From Pseudorhizobium banfieldiae (GTDB taxonomy: Bacteria; Pseudomonadota; Alphaproteobacteria; Rhizobiales; Rhizobiaceae): a DNA stretch of 64,000 nt. The stretch covers positions 186,001-250,000 of the forward strand of contig NZ_FO082820.1 in assembly GCF_000967425.1 (NCBI RefSeq), read 5' to 3'. Below the pieces are notes generated by a model. That model was not told the DNA's origin. It was given only the letters and a program-made list of their open reading frames with translations, and ran no database searches. Both the position numbers and the translations under genes were made by a program. Below, piece by piece: positions 54,428-62,983 of this stretch. Each line of letters opens with the position of its first letter. Position 1 is the first letter of the stretch.

Positions 54428-55549
54428 ATGAAGACTTCTTTCATCTCATCGCTCAGTATCCAGACGACGATGCGCTACGCTGTCGCAAAGGCGCAGCAGG
54501 ACATGGTCGCCGCGCAGCAGGAGGTGACCACGGGCCGGCACGCCGACGTTGGTGTTGCGCTTGGCGCGACGACGTCACGAAGCCTTGACCTCACCCGCGA
54601 CGTGCTGCGCATCAAGTCGATGCTGACCACCAATTCACTCGCCACCCAGCGGCTGGAATCCTCGGAAGAAGCGCTCTCGAAGATGTTCGGACTCGGCCAG
54701 AATATCCTCGACTCTCTCATCGGCATCGGTGGCGGCAGCGATTCCACAAACCTTGGTGTCGCACGCACGTCCATTCAGTCGGCGCTGGACACCTTTGCCA
54801 GCTTCGCCAATACGTCGGTGAATGCTGAATACCTGTTTGCGGGCATCAACTCCGACATCAAGCCGTTCGAGAACGTCGCGGCGGCCGGTTCGGCGGTGCA
54901 GGTCGCTTTCGATGCCGAGCTGGCGAAATTCCTGACGGACAATACGATCGCGTCGCGAAGCGACATGACTGAACAGGACATGTCGGATTTTCTCAATCGC
55001 ATGGAGCAAATGTTTAACGCTGATCCGGCCAATCCGGCCGATGCTCCCTACCTCCTCACGAGTCCACCGCACCTCCCGACCGTGGCAGGCCAGGACTTCT
55101 GGAGCGCCTTCGTCTCGAACGCGTCCGACGAGAACATGAAGAGCCGCATCACGCAGAGCGAGATCGTCGAGACGTCCACGAATTCAAACACCGCAGGCAT
55201 GCGAAAGTTCGTTTTGACCTCCCTGATTTCGATGGAGTTTCTCACGAACGATATCTCGGATGAGGCCCGCGGCGTCGTGACCACCCGTGCCCAGGCCTAT
55301 ATCGGCCAGGCGATGTCGAACCTCACCGGTGAACGGGCCCGTCTCGGTCTTTCCGCGGAACGCGTCAAGAAGGCTAACGAGACGCTCGAGGCACAACAGA
55401 AGATCATCGAGGTGCATCTCAACGACCTCGAGTCGGTCGATGCCTACGAGGCGTCGACCCGGGTCAAGGGCCTTGAGGCGCTGGTGGAGACAGCCTACAC
55501 ACTGACGGCCCGCCTGCAGCAGTTAAGTCTGGTCAACTTCCTCAGATGA
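54428..55549 (+). CDS. flgL: Hook-filament junction protein FlgL (HAP3)
   Basis: The second junction protein, with a flagellin-like fold. In 373 residues: N-terminal MKTSFISSLSIQTTMRYAVA and QQEVTTGRHADVGVALGATT, and C-terminal ESVDAYEASTRVKGLEALVE then YTLTARLQQLSLVNFLR. It is longer than E. coli FlgL (317). Together with flgE and flgK it forms the hook-junction operon. Confidence 0.93.
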   Translation: MKTSFISSLSIQTTMRYAVAKAQQDMVAAQQEVTTGRHADVGVALGATTSRSLDLTRDVLRIKSMLTTNSLATQRLESSEEALSKMFGLGQNILDSLIGIGGGSDSTNLGVARTSIQSALDTFASFANTSVNAEYLFAGINSDIKPFENVAAAGSAVQVAFDAELAKFLTDNTIASRSDMTEQDMSDFLNRMEQMFNADPANPADAPYLLTSPPHLPTVAGQDFWSAFVSNASDENMKSRITQSEIVETSTNSNTAGMRKFVLTSLISMEFLTNDISDEARGVVTTRAQAYIGQAMSNLTGERARLGLSAERVKKANETLEAQQKIIEVHLNDLESVDAYEASTRVKGLEALVETAYTLTARLQQLSLVNFLR

Positions 55550-55582
55550 TTGAGGAAATACGTGAAAATGAAGGATACATGA

Positions 55583-55930
55583 ATGTACCAGTTTTCATAT
55601 GCCGAGATCATGGAAGATGGCGTCGCCGACGCCAAAGACCGTGAACGGCAGGCGCTGGAACGATCGATAGAACTTCTGGTCGCCGCGCGTGACGCAGGAG
55701 CCTATTCCCGCCACACTATCGAGGCGGTCTACTACACACGGCGGGTCTGGATACGTCTGATCGAGGACCTCAAGCAGCCGGAGAACGAGCTAGGCTCGGA
55801 GCTGCGCGCCAATCTGATTTCGATCGCAATCTGGATATTGAAGGAATGTGAGCGGATCAGGAAGCGCCAGTCGACGAATTATCAGGGCATCATCGACGTG
55901 ACCACCATCATCAAGGATGGACTTAAATGA
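55583..55930 (+). CDS. flaF: Flagellin synthesis regulator FlaF
   Basis: A 115-residue helical protein that in Caulobacter and Brucella is needed for flagellin synthesis or export and opposes FlbT. It starts [21 protein letters not shown] and ends [14 protein letters not shown]. It overlaps flbT by four bases, a pairing typical of Alphaproteobacteria. Confidence 0.94.
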   Translation: MYQFSYAEIMEDGVADAKDRERQALERSIELLVAARDAGAYSRHTIEAVYYTRRVWIRLIEDLKQPENELGSELRANLISIAIWILKECERIRKRQSTNYQGIIDVTTIIKDGLK

Positions 55931-56376
55931 AAAGTACGCTGCGCATCTCGCTGAAATCGGGCGAACGCATCTTCATCAACGGCGCAGTGCTGCGGGTTGA
56001 TCGCAAGGTAGCATTGGAATTCCTCAACGATGTGACGTTCCTGCTCGAAAACCACGTCCTCCAGCCGGAGGATGCAACGACGCCACTGCGGCAACTCTAC
56101 TTCATTGCCCAGATGATGCTGATCAACCCTGAGGGCAAGGACCAGTCGATGGCCCTCTTCCGGAAGTCAGTGAGCATGCTCCTGAACTGCTTCCAGAACG
56201 AAGAGGTGCTGGCGGAACTGAAGCGGATCGACGGGATGGTCGCGTCCGGCCGCGCCTTCGACGCTCTGAAGGCCATCCGCGGCCTCTATCCGATTGAAGA
56301 CCGCATCCTCAACAGCCAGGAAATGACGCCGGCGACGGTTGAGCAGATTCGCAAGGAGATCGCTCCATGGCGGTAG
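55927..56376 (+). CDS. flbT: Flagellin translation regulator FlbT
   Basis: FlbT binds the 5' leader of flagellin mRNA in Caulobacter and controls its translation and stability. The 149 residues match the family: [60 protein letters not shown]. It overlaps flaF by four bases and flgD by ten. The structured leaders of flaA, flaB and flaD in this window are its plausible targets (inference). Confidence 0.95.
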   Translation: MKSTLRISLKSGERIFINGAVLRVDRKVALEFLNDVTFLLENHVLQPEDATTPLRQLYFIAQMMLINPEGKDQSMALFRKSVSMLLNCFQNEEVLAELKRIDGMVASGRAFDALKAIRGLYPIEDRILNSQEMTPATVEQIRKEIAPWR

Positions 56377-56855
56377 ATCCGGTAACGACGGCTGCTTCGA
56401 ACCCGTGGGCGAATGCGGCTGCCACGACGAAGGACGCCGACAAGGCGGGGCTGAACTATGACAGCTTCCTAAAGCTGCTTATCGCCCAGATGAAGAACCA
56501 GGATCCGACCGATCCGATGGATGCGAGCGAGCAGATGTCCCAACTCGCCTCGTTCTCCCAAGTCGAGCAGACGATCCAGACCAATGCCCACCTGCGCAGC
56601 ATGCTGCAGGCGGAGGCGCTGACACGTGCGGGCGATCTCGTCGGCAAATATGTCCAGAGCGCCGACGACAAGGTCATGGGTAAGGTCAAGGAAGTCGAAG
56701 TCTACTCGGATGGCGTGATCGTCCTCACCGAGAACAACGACAAGGTCCTGCTGCAGGCCGGCGTGGTGATCTCCGACAATCCGATCGTCAAGACGACGCC
56801 CGGCGATACCGCTGGCGGCTCGACGGACGGTTCAGGCGACGATACAACAGGCTGA
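56367..56855 (+). CDS. flgD: Flagellar hook-cap scaffold FlgD (short form)
   Basis: FlgD caps the growing hook. The 162 residues contain the conserved N-terminal region ([40 protein letters not shown]) but lack most of the C-terminal Ig/tudor part found in the 231-residue E. coli protein, ending in an acidic Gly/Thr tail. This short form is usual in rhizobia. Confidence 0.93.
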   Translation: MAVDPVTTAASNPWANAAATTKDADKAGLNYDSFLKLLIAQMKNQDPTDPMDASEQMSQLASFSQVEQTIQTNAHLRSMLQAEALTRAGDLVGKYVQSADDKVMGKVKEVEVYSDGVIVLTENNDKVLLQAGVVISDNPIVKTTPGDTAGGSTDGSGDDTTG

Positions 56856-56894
56856 TGACTGAAGGCCCGAATGATTCGGGTCGGAGCTGGCGAC

Positions 56895-57161
56895 ATGAAC
56901 GAAGCCGATGCCCTGGATATCATGCAGGCGGCGATCTGGACGATCCTAGTAGCGTCCGGTCCCGCCGTGCTGACGGCAATGATCGTCGGCGTCGGTATTG
57001 CCATCCTGCAGGCCCTCACGCAGGTGCAGGAAATGACGCTCACCTTCGTGCCGAAGATCGTTGCCATCATGATCATGATCGGCGTCTCGGCACCATTCAT
57101 CGGTGCTCAGATCAACCTGTTCGCCAACCTCGTCTTCTCGCGGGTGCAGTCGGGCTTCTAA
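56895..57161 (+). CDS. fliQ: Flagellar export gate protein FliQ
   Basis: An 88-residue inner-membrane gate subunit with two membrane hairpins (AIWTILVASGPAVLTAMIVG and IVAIMIMIGVSAPFIGAQIN) separated by QALTQVQEMTLTFVPK, the family signature. The ATG before NEADALD is used with GGAG upstream; the open frame begins eight codons earlier. Confidence 0.95.
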   Translation: MNEADALDIMQAAIWTILVASGPAVLTAMIVGVGIAILQALTQVQEMTLTFVPKIVAIMIMIGVSAPFIGAQINLFANLVFSRVQSGF

Positions 57162-57182
57162 CCCGGGCGTGCGGATGACACC

Positions 57183-57205
57183 CTCGCGCAAGCTTCGCCG
57201 TCTAG
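57183..57205 (+). promoter_or_regulatory. Flagellar promoter-like element before flhA
   Basis: CTCGCGCAAG-N9-CTAG, one base different from the fliF copy in the 10-mer, ending 56 bases before flhA. Confidence 0.62.
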
Positions 57206-57261
57206 GAAGACGGTGAACTGGCAGTACTCCTGCCGCCATCTCATGAAGAGACGGATGCATC

Positions 57262-59349
57262 ATGGCGCAACCACCTGCACTTTCCATTCCCAAGGTAGCA
57301 CCGAACGGACGCGATGTCGGCTTTGCGCTGGGCATCATCGCAATCCTCGGCATCCTGTTCCTGCCCATACCGACCTTCATGATCGACATGGGCCTGGCAT
57401 TCTCGATCGCCTTCTCCGTGCTGATCCTGATGGTGGCGCTCTGGATCCAGCGGCCGCTGGATTTCTCTTCCTTTCCGACCATCCTGCTGATCGCCACGAT
57501 GATCCGCCTGTCACTCAACATCGCGACGACGCGCGTCATCCTGTCGAATGGACACCAGGGCCACGACGCCGCGGGCGGCGTGATCTCCGGGTTTGCAGGC
57601 CTGGTCATGTCCGGCGACTTCGTGATCGGGATCATCGTCTTCATGATCCTGATCACCGTCAACTTCATCGTCATCACCAAGGGCGCCACGCGTATTGCAG
57701 AAGTCGGCGCTCGCTTCACCCTCGATGCGATACCCGGAAAGCAGATGTCGATCGATGCGGATCTTTCCGCCGGCGTGATCGACGAGAAGGAGGCGCAACG
57801 CCGGCGCGGCGAGCTCGAGCAGGAAAGCTCCTTCTTCGGCGCCATGGACGGTGCGTCCAAGTTTGTCCGTGGTGACGCGATCGCCGGCCTCATCATTACC
57901 GCGATCAACATCTTCGGCGGGATCATTATCGGCTATTTCCGTCACGGCATGGAAATTGGCGAAGCAGCCGATGTGTTCGTCAAGCTGTCGGTGGGCGACG
58001 GCATTGTCTCGCAGATTCCGGCGCTGGTTGTTTCGCTGGCCGCGGGCCTCCTCGTGTCGCGCGGCGGCACAGCCGGGTCAACCGACAAGGCAGTCGTGGA
58101 CCAGCTGAGCGGCTACCCGCGTGCTCTCTCGATGGCGGCCAGCCTGATGGGAATGCTGGCGCTCGTCCCGGGTCTTCCACTGGTGCCTTTCCTGGCGCTT
58201 GGCGGCGTGATGGGCTTCGGCGCCTGGTATATTCCGCGGCGTCTGGAGACCGAGAACAAGCAGCGCCGCGAGGACGAGGAGAAGAAGGTCGTCCAGAACA
58301 AGGAGGCGGAGAAGGATTCCGTCAAGAGCGCGCTCCGGACGGCCGAAATCGAGCTGGCACTCGGCAAGCAGGTCTCCACGCGCCTGCTCGGTGCGCATCA
58401 GGAGCTCGCCTTCCGCGTCGGCAAGATGCGCAAGAAGTTCGCGACCCAGTACGGCTTCGTGGTACCGGAGATCAAGGTGTCCGACGACATCATGATCCCG
58501 GAGAAATCCTACCAGATCCGTATCCACGGAACGACGATCGCATCAAACACGCTGCGTGTCGGCGACGTGCTGGTCGTAACCGGTTCCGGCCGCAAGCCGA
58601 GCATCCCTGGTGATGAGATCCGCGAGCCCGCATTCGGCATGCCGGCCGTATCGATCCTCGAGACCTTTGCGGAAGACCTGAAGCGCGAGGGCTTCCATCC
58701 GATTGATAACGTCTCCGTCGTGCTGACGCACATGTCCGAGGTTATCCGCAACAACCTGCCGCAACTCCTGTCCTACAAGGACGTGAAGGTCCTGATCGAT
58801 CGCCTCGATCCCGAATACAAGAAGCTCGCCGACGAGATATGCTCCTCGCATATGTCCTATTCGGGCCTGCAGGCGGTGCTGAAGCTTCTGCTGGCCGAGC
58901 GCGTCTCTATCCGCAACCTGCACCTGATTCTGGAAGCCGTCGCGGAACTGGCTCCTCACGTGCGCAAGACCGAGCAAATCGTCGAGCATGTCCGTGTTCG
59001 CATGTCGCAGCAGTTGTGCGGCGACCTCGCGGACAATGGTGTGCTTCGCGTTCTCCGCTTGGGAACCAAGTGGGACATGATCTTCCACCAGGCCCTGAAG
59101 CGCGATGCGAAGGGCGAGGTCGTCGAGTTCGACATCGATCCGCGCAGCCTGGAGGAGTTCAGCGAGCAGGCGACCAAAGTTATCCGTGAATTCATGGACC
59201 GGGGACTGCCTTTCGTCCTTGTCACATCGCCTGAAACACGGTCCTATGTCCGCATGATCATCGAGCGGCTGTTTGCAACGCTCCCCGTTCTCTCCCACGT
59301 CGAGCTTGCCAAGGGACTCGAGATCAAGATTTTGGGCTCCATCTCCTGA
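57262..59349 (+). CDS. flhA: Flagellar export protein FlhA
   Basis: FlhA is the ring-forming export component that docks chaperone-substrate complexes. The 695 residues have seven to eight N-terminal membrane segments (to about 320) with the FHIPEP-family motif region [20 protein letters not shown] and [20 protein letters not shown] large cytoplasmic domain follows (about 350-695) with [18 protein letters not shown] and [15 protein letters not shown]. It is followed by fliR after 28 bases. Confidence 0.97.
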   Translation: MAQPPALSIPKVAPNGRDVGFALGIIAILGILFLPIPTFMIDMGLAFSIAFSVLILMVALWIQRPLDFSSFPTILLIATMIRLSLNIATTRVILSNGHQGHDAAGGVISGFAGLVMSGDFVIGIIVFMILITVNFIVITKGATRIAEVGARFTLDAIPGKQMSIDADLSAGVIDEKEAQRRRGELEQESSFFGAMDGASKFVRGDAIAGLIITAINIFGGIIIGYFRHGMEIGEAADVFVKLSVGDGIVSQIPALVVSLAAGLLVSRGGTAGSTDKAVVDQLSGYPRALSMAASLMGMLALVPGLPLVPFLALGGVMGFGAWYIPRRLETENKQRREDEEKKVVQNKEAEKDSVKSALRTAEIELALGKQVSTRLLGAHQELAFRVGKMRKKFATQYGFVVPEIKVSDDIMIPEKSYQIRIHGTTIASNTLRVGDVLVVTGSGRKPSIPGDEIREPAFGMPAVSILETFAEDLKREGFHPIDNVSVVLTHMSEVIRNNLPQLLSYKDVKVLIDRLDPEYKKLADEICSSHMSYSGLQAVLKLLLAERVSIRNLHLILEAVAELAPHVRKTEQIVEHVRVRMSQQLCGDLADNGVLRVLRLGTKWDMIFHQALKRDAKGEVVEFDIDPRSLEEFSEQATKVIREFMDRGLPFVLVTSPETRSYVRMIIERLFATLPVLSHVELAKGLEIKILGSIS

Positions 59350-59377
59350 TGGCCGAGCCCGGCAGGGGATCGTCCAA

Positions 59378-60130
59378 ATGATTGCCGACCCGCAGGGGAC
59401 CATACTGGCACTGTTTCTCGCCTTCTGTCGCATGGGCGGGTGCATCATGGTTCTGCCGGGATTCGGAAGCGCACGCGTACCTGCCAACATTCGGCTTTTC
59501 CTGGCGGTGGCCGTGTCCGTGGCGGTTCTCCCGCTTCTATGGGACGTCATCTATCCGCGAGCTACTTCGCCCGATGCTACCTATATCGGGCTGATCGTTA
59601 GCGAAACGCTCATCGGCGTCGTCTACGGCCTGATTGCCCGCCTCTACACGCTGGGCATGCAGTATGCGGGCGCGATCCTCACCATGTCGATCGGGTTCAC
59701 GGCGCCGGGCGGTACGGACGTCCTGGAGGATACCTCAGAAAACCAACTGACGAACCTCCTGACCTTCAGTGCGCTTCTGCTGCTCTTCATGCTCGACTTC
59801 CACCACATCGTTATCCGCGCTCTGGTGGATTCATACGCGGCGACGCCTGTCGGAAATCTGGTCGATCCCCAGAAGATGCTGATCACTCTGACGGACACGC
59901 TGCGCGCCTCCACGGATCTGATGTTGCGGCTTGCAAGCCCCTTCCTGATCTACGGCCTGATGTTCAACGTCGGCATTGGGTTGATCAACAAGCTTGCGCC
60001 ACAGATCCCGGTCTTCTTCATCTCCACGCCATTCCTGCTCGCGGGCGGTCTGTTCCTGCTCTACCTGTCGATCGCCGCCCTGATTCGCCAGTTCGCGGAC
60101 GGTTTCCCGATGGTCTTTCTTTCCTTCTGA
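59378..60130 (+). CDS. fliR: Flagellar export gate protein FliR
   Basis: FliR completes the FliP-FliQ-FliR gate. The 250 residues are mostly membrane helices, with FCRMGGCIMVLPGFGSARVP, LIVSETLIGVVYGLIARLYT and MSIGFTAPGG typical of the family. The start ATG lies 35 codons into the open frame because the upstream part overlaps flhA and is not membrane-like. Confidence 0.95.
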   Translation: MIADPQGTILALFLAFCRMGGCIMVLPGFGSARVPANIRLFLAVAVSVAVLPLLWDVIYPRATSPDATYIGLIVSETLIGVVYGLIARLYTLGMQYAGAILTMSIGFTAPGGTDVLEDTSENQLTNLLTFSALLLLFMLDFHHIVIRALVDSYAATPVGNLVDPQKMLITLTDTLRASTDLMLRLASPFLIYGLMFNVGIGLINKLAPQIPVFFISTPFLLAGGLFLLYLSIAALIRQFADGFPMVFLSF

Positions 60131-60136
60131 GGTGTC

Positions 60137-60553
60137 ATGGCTGACGAGCAGAACAGGTCGAAGAAGTTGAAACGCCTCGTGAGCGTTCAGCGCCATATGG
60201 AAAAGATGGCGGAGCAGGAGCTCGCCGCAACGACCCAGCACCGTGCCGAGGTGGCCCAGTCGATGGAAGTCGTGATCCAGGCGATCGGCTCGATCGATCC
60301 GATTCACCGTTCCTTTTCGCAGAACTACGCCGAGCGCTTCGGCCGCCTGACGATCAAGGACGGCCAGTTGGAGAGCATCCAGCAGATACAGGAAATGAAG
60401 GTGCTCCGGGAGCGCACGAAGGGCGATCGGCTCGAGGAGCACATGAAGAAGGCACGCGAGCAGGAGGAGCGCCAGGCGTCCGACCAGGCGATCTACGATC
60501 TCCTGGAAATCACCTTCGCCGCGCCAGCCTCCAGCAAGGTTCAGTCGTCATAG
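60137..60553 (+). CDS. FliJ-like coiled-coil protein
   Basis: A 138-residue soluble coiled-coil protein rich in Lys, Glu and Gln. It opens KKLKRLVSVQRHMEKMAEQEL and continues with charged heptads (TKGDRLEEHMKKAREQEERQ). Size, composition and position (six bases after fliR, before flgJ) fit FliJ, the export gatekeeper that pairs with FliI. Sequence similarity cannot be judged by eye for such coils, so this stays a candidate. Confidence 0.65.
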   Translation: MADEQNRSKKLKRLVSVQRHMEKMAEQELAATTQHRAEVAQSMEVVIQAIGSIDPIHRSFSQNYAERFGRLTIKDGQLESIQQIQEMKVLRERTKGDRLEEHMKKAREQEERQASDQAIYDLLEITFAAPASSKVQSS

Positions 60554-60657
60554 TCTTGGCCACAGTCGAAAGGGGCGGCCCAAGCCGCCGCTAGAAAGCA
60601 ATCGAACCGTTGCTGCCATGGCCGACATGCCTGGCGGCCGTGGCGAAAGGAACTGAC

Positions 60658-61212
60658 GTGGCGATCTCCCCTCCGAGCGATCTCGTCCTGGACGTGGTCC
60701 GGGCTGCAGACCCGGCTGAAGTCCAGGCGGCCCAGGCGAAGTTGAAGGCGAACAAGGCTGCATTCGCGGCAACCAGTCTGGCCGAGGTCGGGGCAGGTTT
60801 TGGCGCGGCGCTCGACGTCATCTCGACGCCGGCGACGAAGGCCGGGCTTGCCAATCCGGCGGCCGCGGCAGAGACGGCGCGGATGCCGGAGGAATACCGT
60901 AAGTTCGAAGCAAGCATCCTGCAGAACTTCGTCAGCTCCATGCTGCCGAGCGACAGCGAGCAGGTCTATGGCAAGGGTTCGGCCGGCGAGTTCTGGAAGA
61001 GCATGATGGCCGAGCAGATCGCAGACGGCATGTCGCGGAACGGCGGGATCGGCATTGCCGAGCAGATGTACTCCCAGGCATTGGCGCGGCAGGAGGCTGC
61101 GGTCGTCAATGCCACGACAGATGAAAGCGATCGCGATCGCGCCATGCGGATGAAGACCGATATTGAACGTCAGGTCCTGGATCTTGCTCCTACGCAAGAG
61201 GGTGAGGCCTGA
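60658..61212 (+). CDS. flgJ: FlgJ-type rod-binding protein without hydrolase domain
   Basis: A 184-residue protein with the FlgJ N-terminal rod-cap region at about 75-140: YRKFEASILQNFVSSMLPSD, YGKGSAGEFWKSMMAEQIAD, GGIGIAEQM. The muramidase domain of enterobacterial FlgJ is absent. The separate lytic transglycosylase behind fliK may fill that role. GTG start with AAAGGA seven bases upstream; the open frame begins 16 codons earlier. Confidence 0.82.
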   Translation: MAISPPSDLVLDVVRAADPAEVQAAQAKLKANKAAFAATSLAEVGAGFGAALDVISTPATKAGLANPAAAAETARMPEEYRKFEASILQNFVSSMLPSDSEQVYGKGSAGEFWKSMMAEQIADGMSRNGGIGIAEQMYSQALARQEAAVVNATTDESDRDRAMRMKTDIERQVLDLAPTQEGEA

Positions 61213-61213
61213 T

Positions 61214-61603
61214 ATGGAAAGTGCTGGGGCAGGACAAATGGAAGTTGTTTCAAACGATCACCGGATCAAGACAGTGCTCGGCCGCCTGGAGATGATCGTC
61301 GATAACGAGAACCAGCGGCTGGGGACGGATGCGGAGTTCGATCTCAAGGTCTCGAACGCGCACAAGAGCAGGTGCCTGTATGAACTGACCATGTTGTTCC
61401 GGAGCACGGATCCGAAGGAACTGGCAGTCGCCCACATCGACCAGATGCACCACTTGAAGGAAAAGCTCGCGATCAATGCGCGCCGTGTCGAGGCACATCT
61501 GCACGCCGTGCGCGCGGTCGCTGACCTACTCAAGAACGCGGCCCGTGAAGCCGACGGTGACGGCACATATACCCAGGAACAATTCCTCTACAGCGAGATG
61601 TGA
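61214..61603 (+). CDS. FlgN-like export chaperone candidate
   Basis: A 129-residue helical protein. The pattern VLGRLEMIVDNENQRLGTD, KSRCLYELTMLFR, LKEKLAINARRVEAHLHAVR and a C-terminal TYTQEQF matches the FlgN layout (helical hairpin with acidic start, Lys-x-L helix and a final T-Y motif). FlgN chaperones FlgK and FlgL, for which no other chaperone is visible here. An alternative ATG eight codons on has a good GGGCAGG site. It overlaps the next gene by one base. Confidence 0.65.
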   Translation: MESAGAGQMEVVSNDHRIKTVLGRLEMIVDNENQRLGTDAEFDLKVSNAHKSRCLYELTMLFRSTDPKELAVAHIDQMHHLKEKLAINARRVEAHLHAVRAVADLLKNAAREADGDGTYTQEQFLYSEM

Positions 61604-62142
61604 TGATCAAGCTGCTTCTGACCGGACTGTGGGTCTGCATCGTGACGCTGGCCGCTGTCTATTTCTCCGTCCAGATGTCTGCACCGCCGCCACCCGTCGA
61701 CGAGGAGGCTGCCCGCAAGGAGGCATTGGAACTCGTCCGGGGCGAATCGCTCACGGTTCCGGTCATCTCTGACGGTATGATCACAGGCTATTTCCTTGGC
61801 CGCTTCTCGTTCATGATGGACAAGGAACAGATCAAGGGCCAGAAGCTTCCGATGACGGAACTGACGACCGACCAGTTGTTCACGCTTCTGGTGGGCGACA
61901 AGATGATCGATCTCGGCAACCCGGGCGCGTTTGATCTCGAGACATTCCGTACCCGCATCAAGGACCAGCTGAACGCTAAGCTGGGCGAAGGCATGGTCGA
62001 TGAAGTCCTTGTCGAACAACTGGACTTCCTCTCCAAGGAAGACATTCGAACCAATGTTGCCCGGGAAGGCAAGCGACCGGTCGCGCCGACCAAGATCGTC
62101 GAAGGCGTCGTTGTCGAGGAGCCGAAGCCTGCCACCCACTAG
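61603..62142 (+). CDS. Single-pass membrane protein at the end of the flagellar cluster
   Basis: A 179-residue protein with an N-terminal membrane anchor (about 1-22, LLLTGLWVCIVTLAAVYFSV). A periplasmic beta-alpha domain follows: LTVPVISDGMITGYFLGRFSF, LTTDQLFTLLVGDKMIDLG and LDFLSKEDIRTNVAREG. It faintly recalls FliL in topology, but a distinct fliL is already present at 37663-38160. Function unknown. It is coupled to the FlgN-like gene by a TGATG overlap. Confidence 0.75.
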   Translation: MIKLLLTGLWVCIVTLAAVYFSVQMSAPPPPVDEEAARKEALELVRGESLTVPVISDGMITGYFLGRFSFMMDKEQIKGQKLPMTELTTDQLFTLLVGDKMIDLGNPGAFDLETFRTRIKDQLNAKLGEGMVDEVLVEQLDFLSKEDIRTNVAREGKRPVAPTKIVEGVVVEEPKPATH

Positions 62143-62224
62143 CCCGTAAAGCCCCGATTGTTCAACATTGAGCGATCTGCTTACCCGGCCATTCATCGGG
62201 CTCTGCTAGAACCGTCGACCAAAG

Positions 62225-62884
62225 ATGGTTCGGTGGTCGTTGATGCGAGAAGCAAACTCTCCAGATCAGGATTGTGTCCCGGTTTTTGTTCAGCCGTCAT
62301 CTCTGACTGACGGCAGAGCCGCAGACCGACCGCAAACTTGGAACGCGACGCTGGCGGCGCTGGAGGCGATGATCTTCGGACAGGCGACCGGTACATCAGT
62401 TTCATTCGATGAAGATGTACTCAGGTCCGACCGCGGTCCGCTCGGGGCCGTCTCCCGTCTACGGTCGCTTTTCCTTGCACCGCGTCTGCGCAGGCTATGG
62501 TCGTGGAGGAGCGGGCGCTGGAACTGCTCCGCCTCCGAGCTCGTCCCTTCGCTGCTGACCTTCGTCGAGCGTCCGCTGCGGATCATCGTGATCGGCCGGA
62601 CGGCCGATGATCTGGCTTCGGCAGGGCGTCATCTCAAGGCCCATGCCCCCTGGCACAGTTACACAATGGCTGACCTCGCTCAGTTGCGCGATCTTCCGCA
62701 CTCCGATCTGGCACTGATTGCCATTCCCAATATCAGCGCCGAAGATCGGCTTCGGCTCTCGGTGGCTTCGGTGACCCTCAAGCTGTTTTGTGGCACGACA
62801 CCTGAACGTCTAGTCGCGCGGATGGAGCCGCTTCAGGCTGCGCCTCCGGATTGGCAGAACCAACGTCACCGGAAGGCAGCGTGA
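62225..62884 (+). CDS. Protein of unknown function beside a polysaccharide gene
   Basis: A protein of about 219 residues that I do not recognise. The last 90 residues look like a small alpha-beta domain (LRIIVIGRTADDLASAGRHL, DLALIAIPNISAEDRLRLSV, LKLFCGTTPERLV). A central Trp/Arg-rich segment contains LWSWRSGRWNC. A second ATG six codons on is equally possible; neither has a strong ribosome-binding site. It lies 99 bases before a Wzz-type gene on the same strand, so a role in polysaccharide export or regulation is possible but unproven. Confidence 0.55.
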   Translation: MVRWSLMREANSPDQDCVPVFVQPSSLTDGRAADRPQTWNATLAALEAMIFGQATGTSVSFDEDVLRSDRGPLGAVSRLRSLFLAPRLRRLWSWRSGRWNCSASELVPSLLTFVERPLRIIVIGRTADDLASAGRHLKAHAPWHSYTMADLAQLRDLPHSDLALIAIPNISAEDRLRLSVASVTLKLFCGTTPERLVARMEPLQAAPPDWQNQRHRKAA

Positions 62885-62983
62885 GACGGTGGTGCGCCAC
62901 CGATTAACGGTTTGTTTCCCACGTCTGTTTAGCATCCCTTCATGATGTCCTGAGGCGGCAGAGCGAACTGCCGAGCTGACAAG

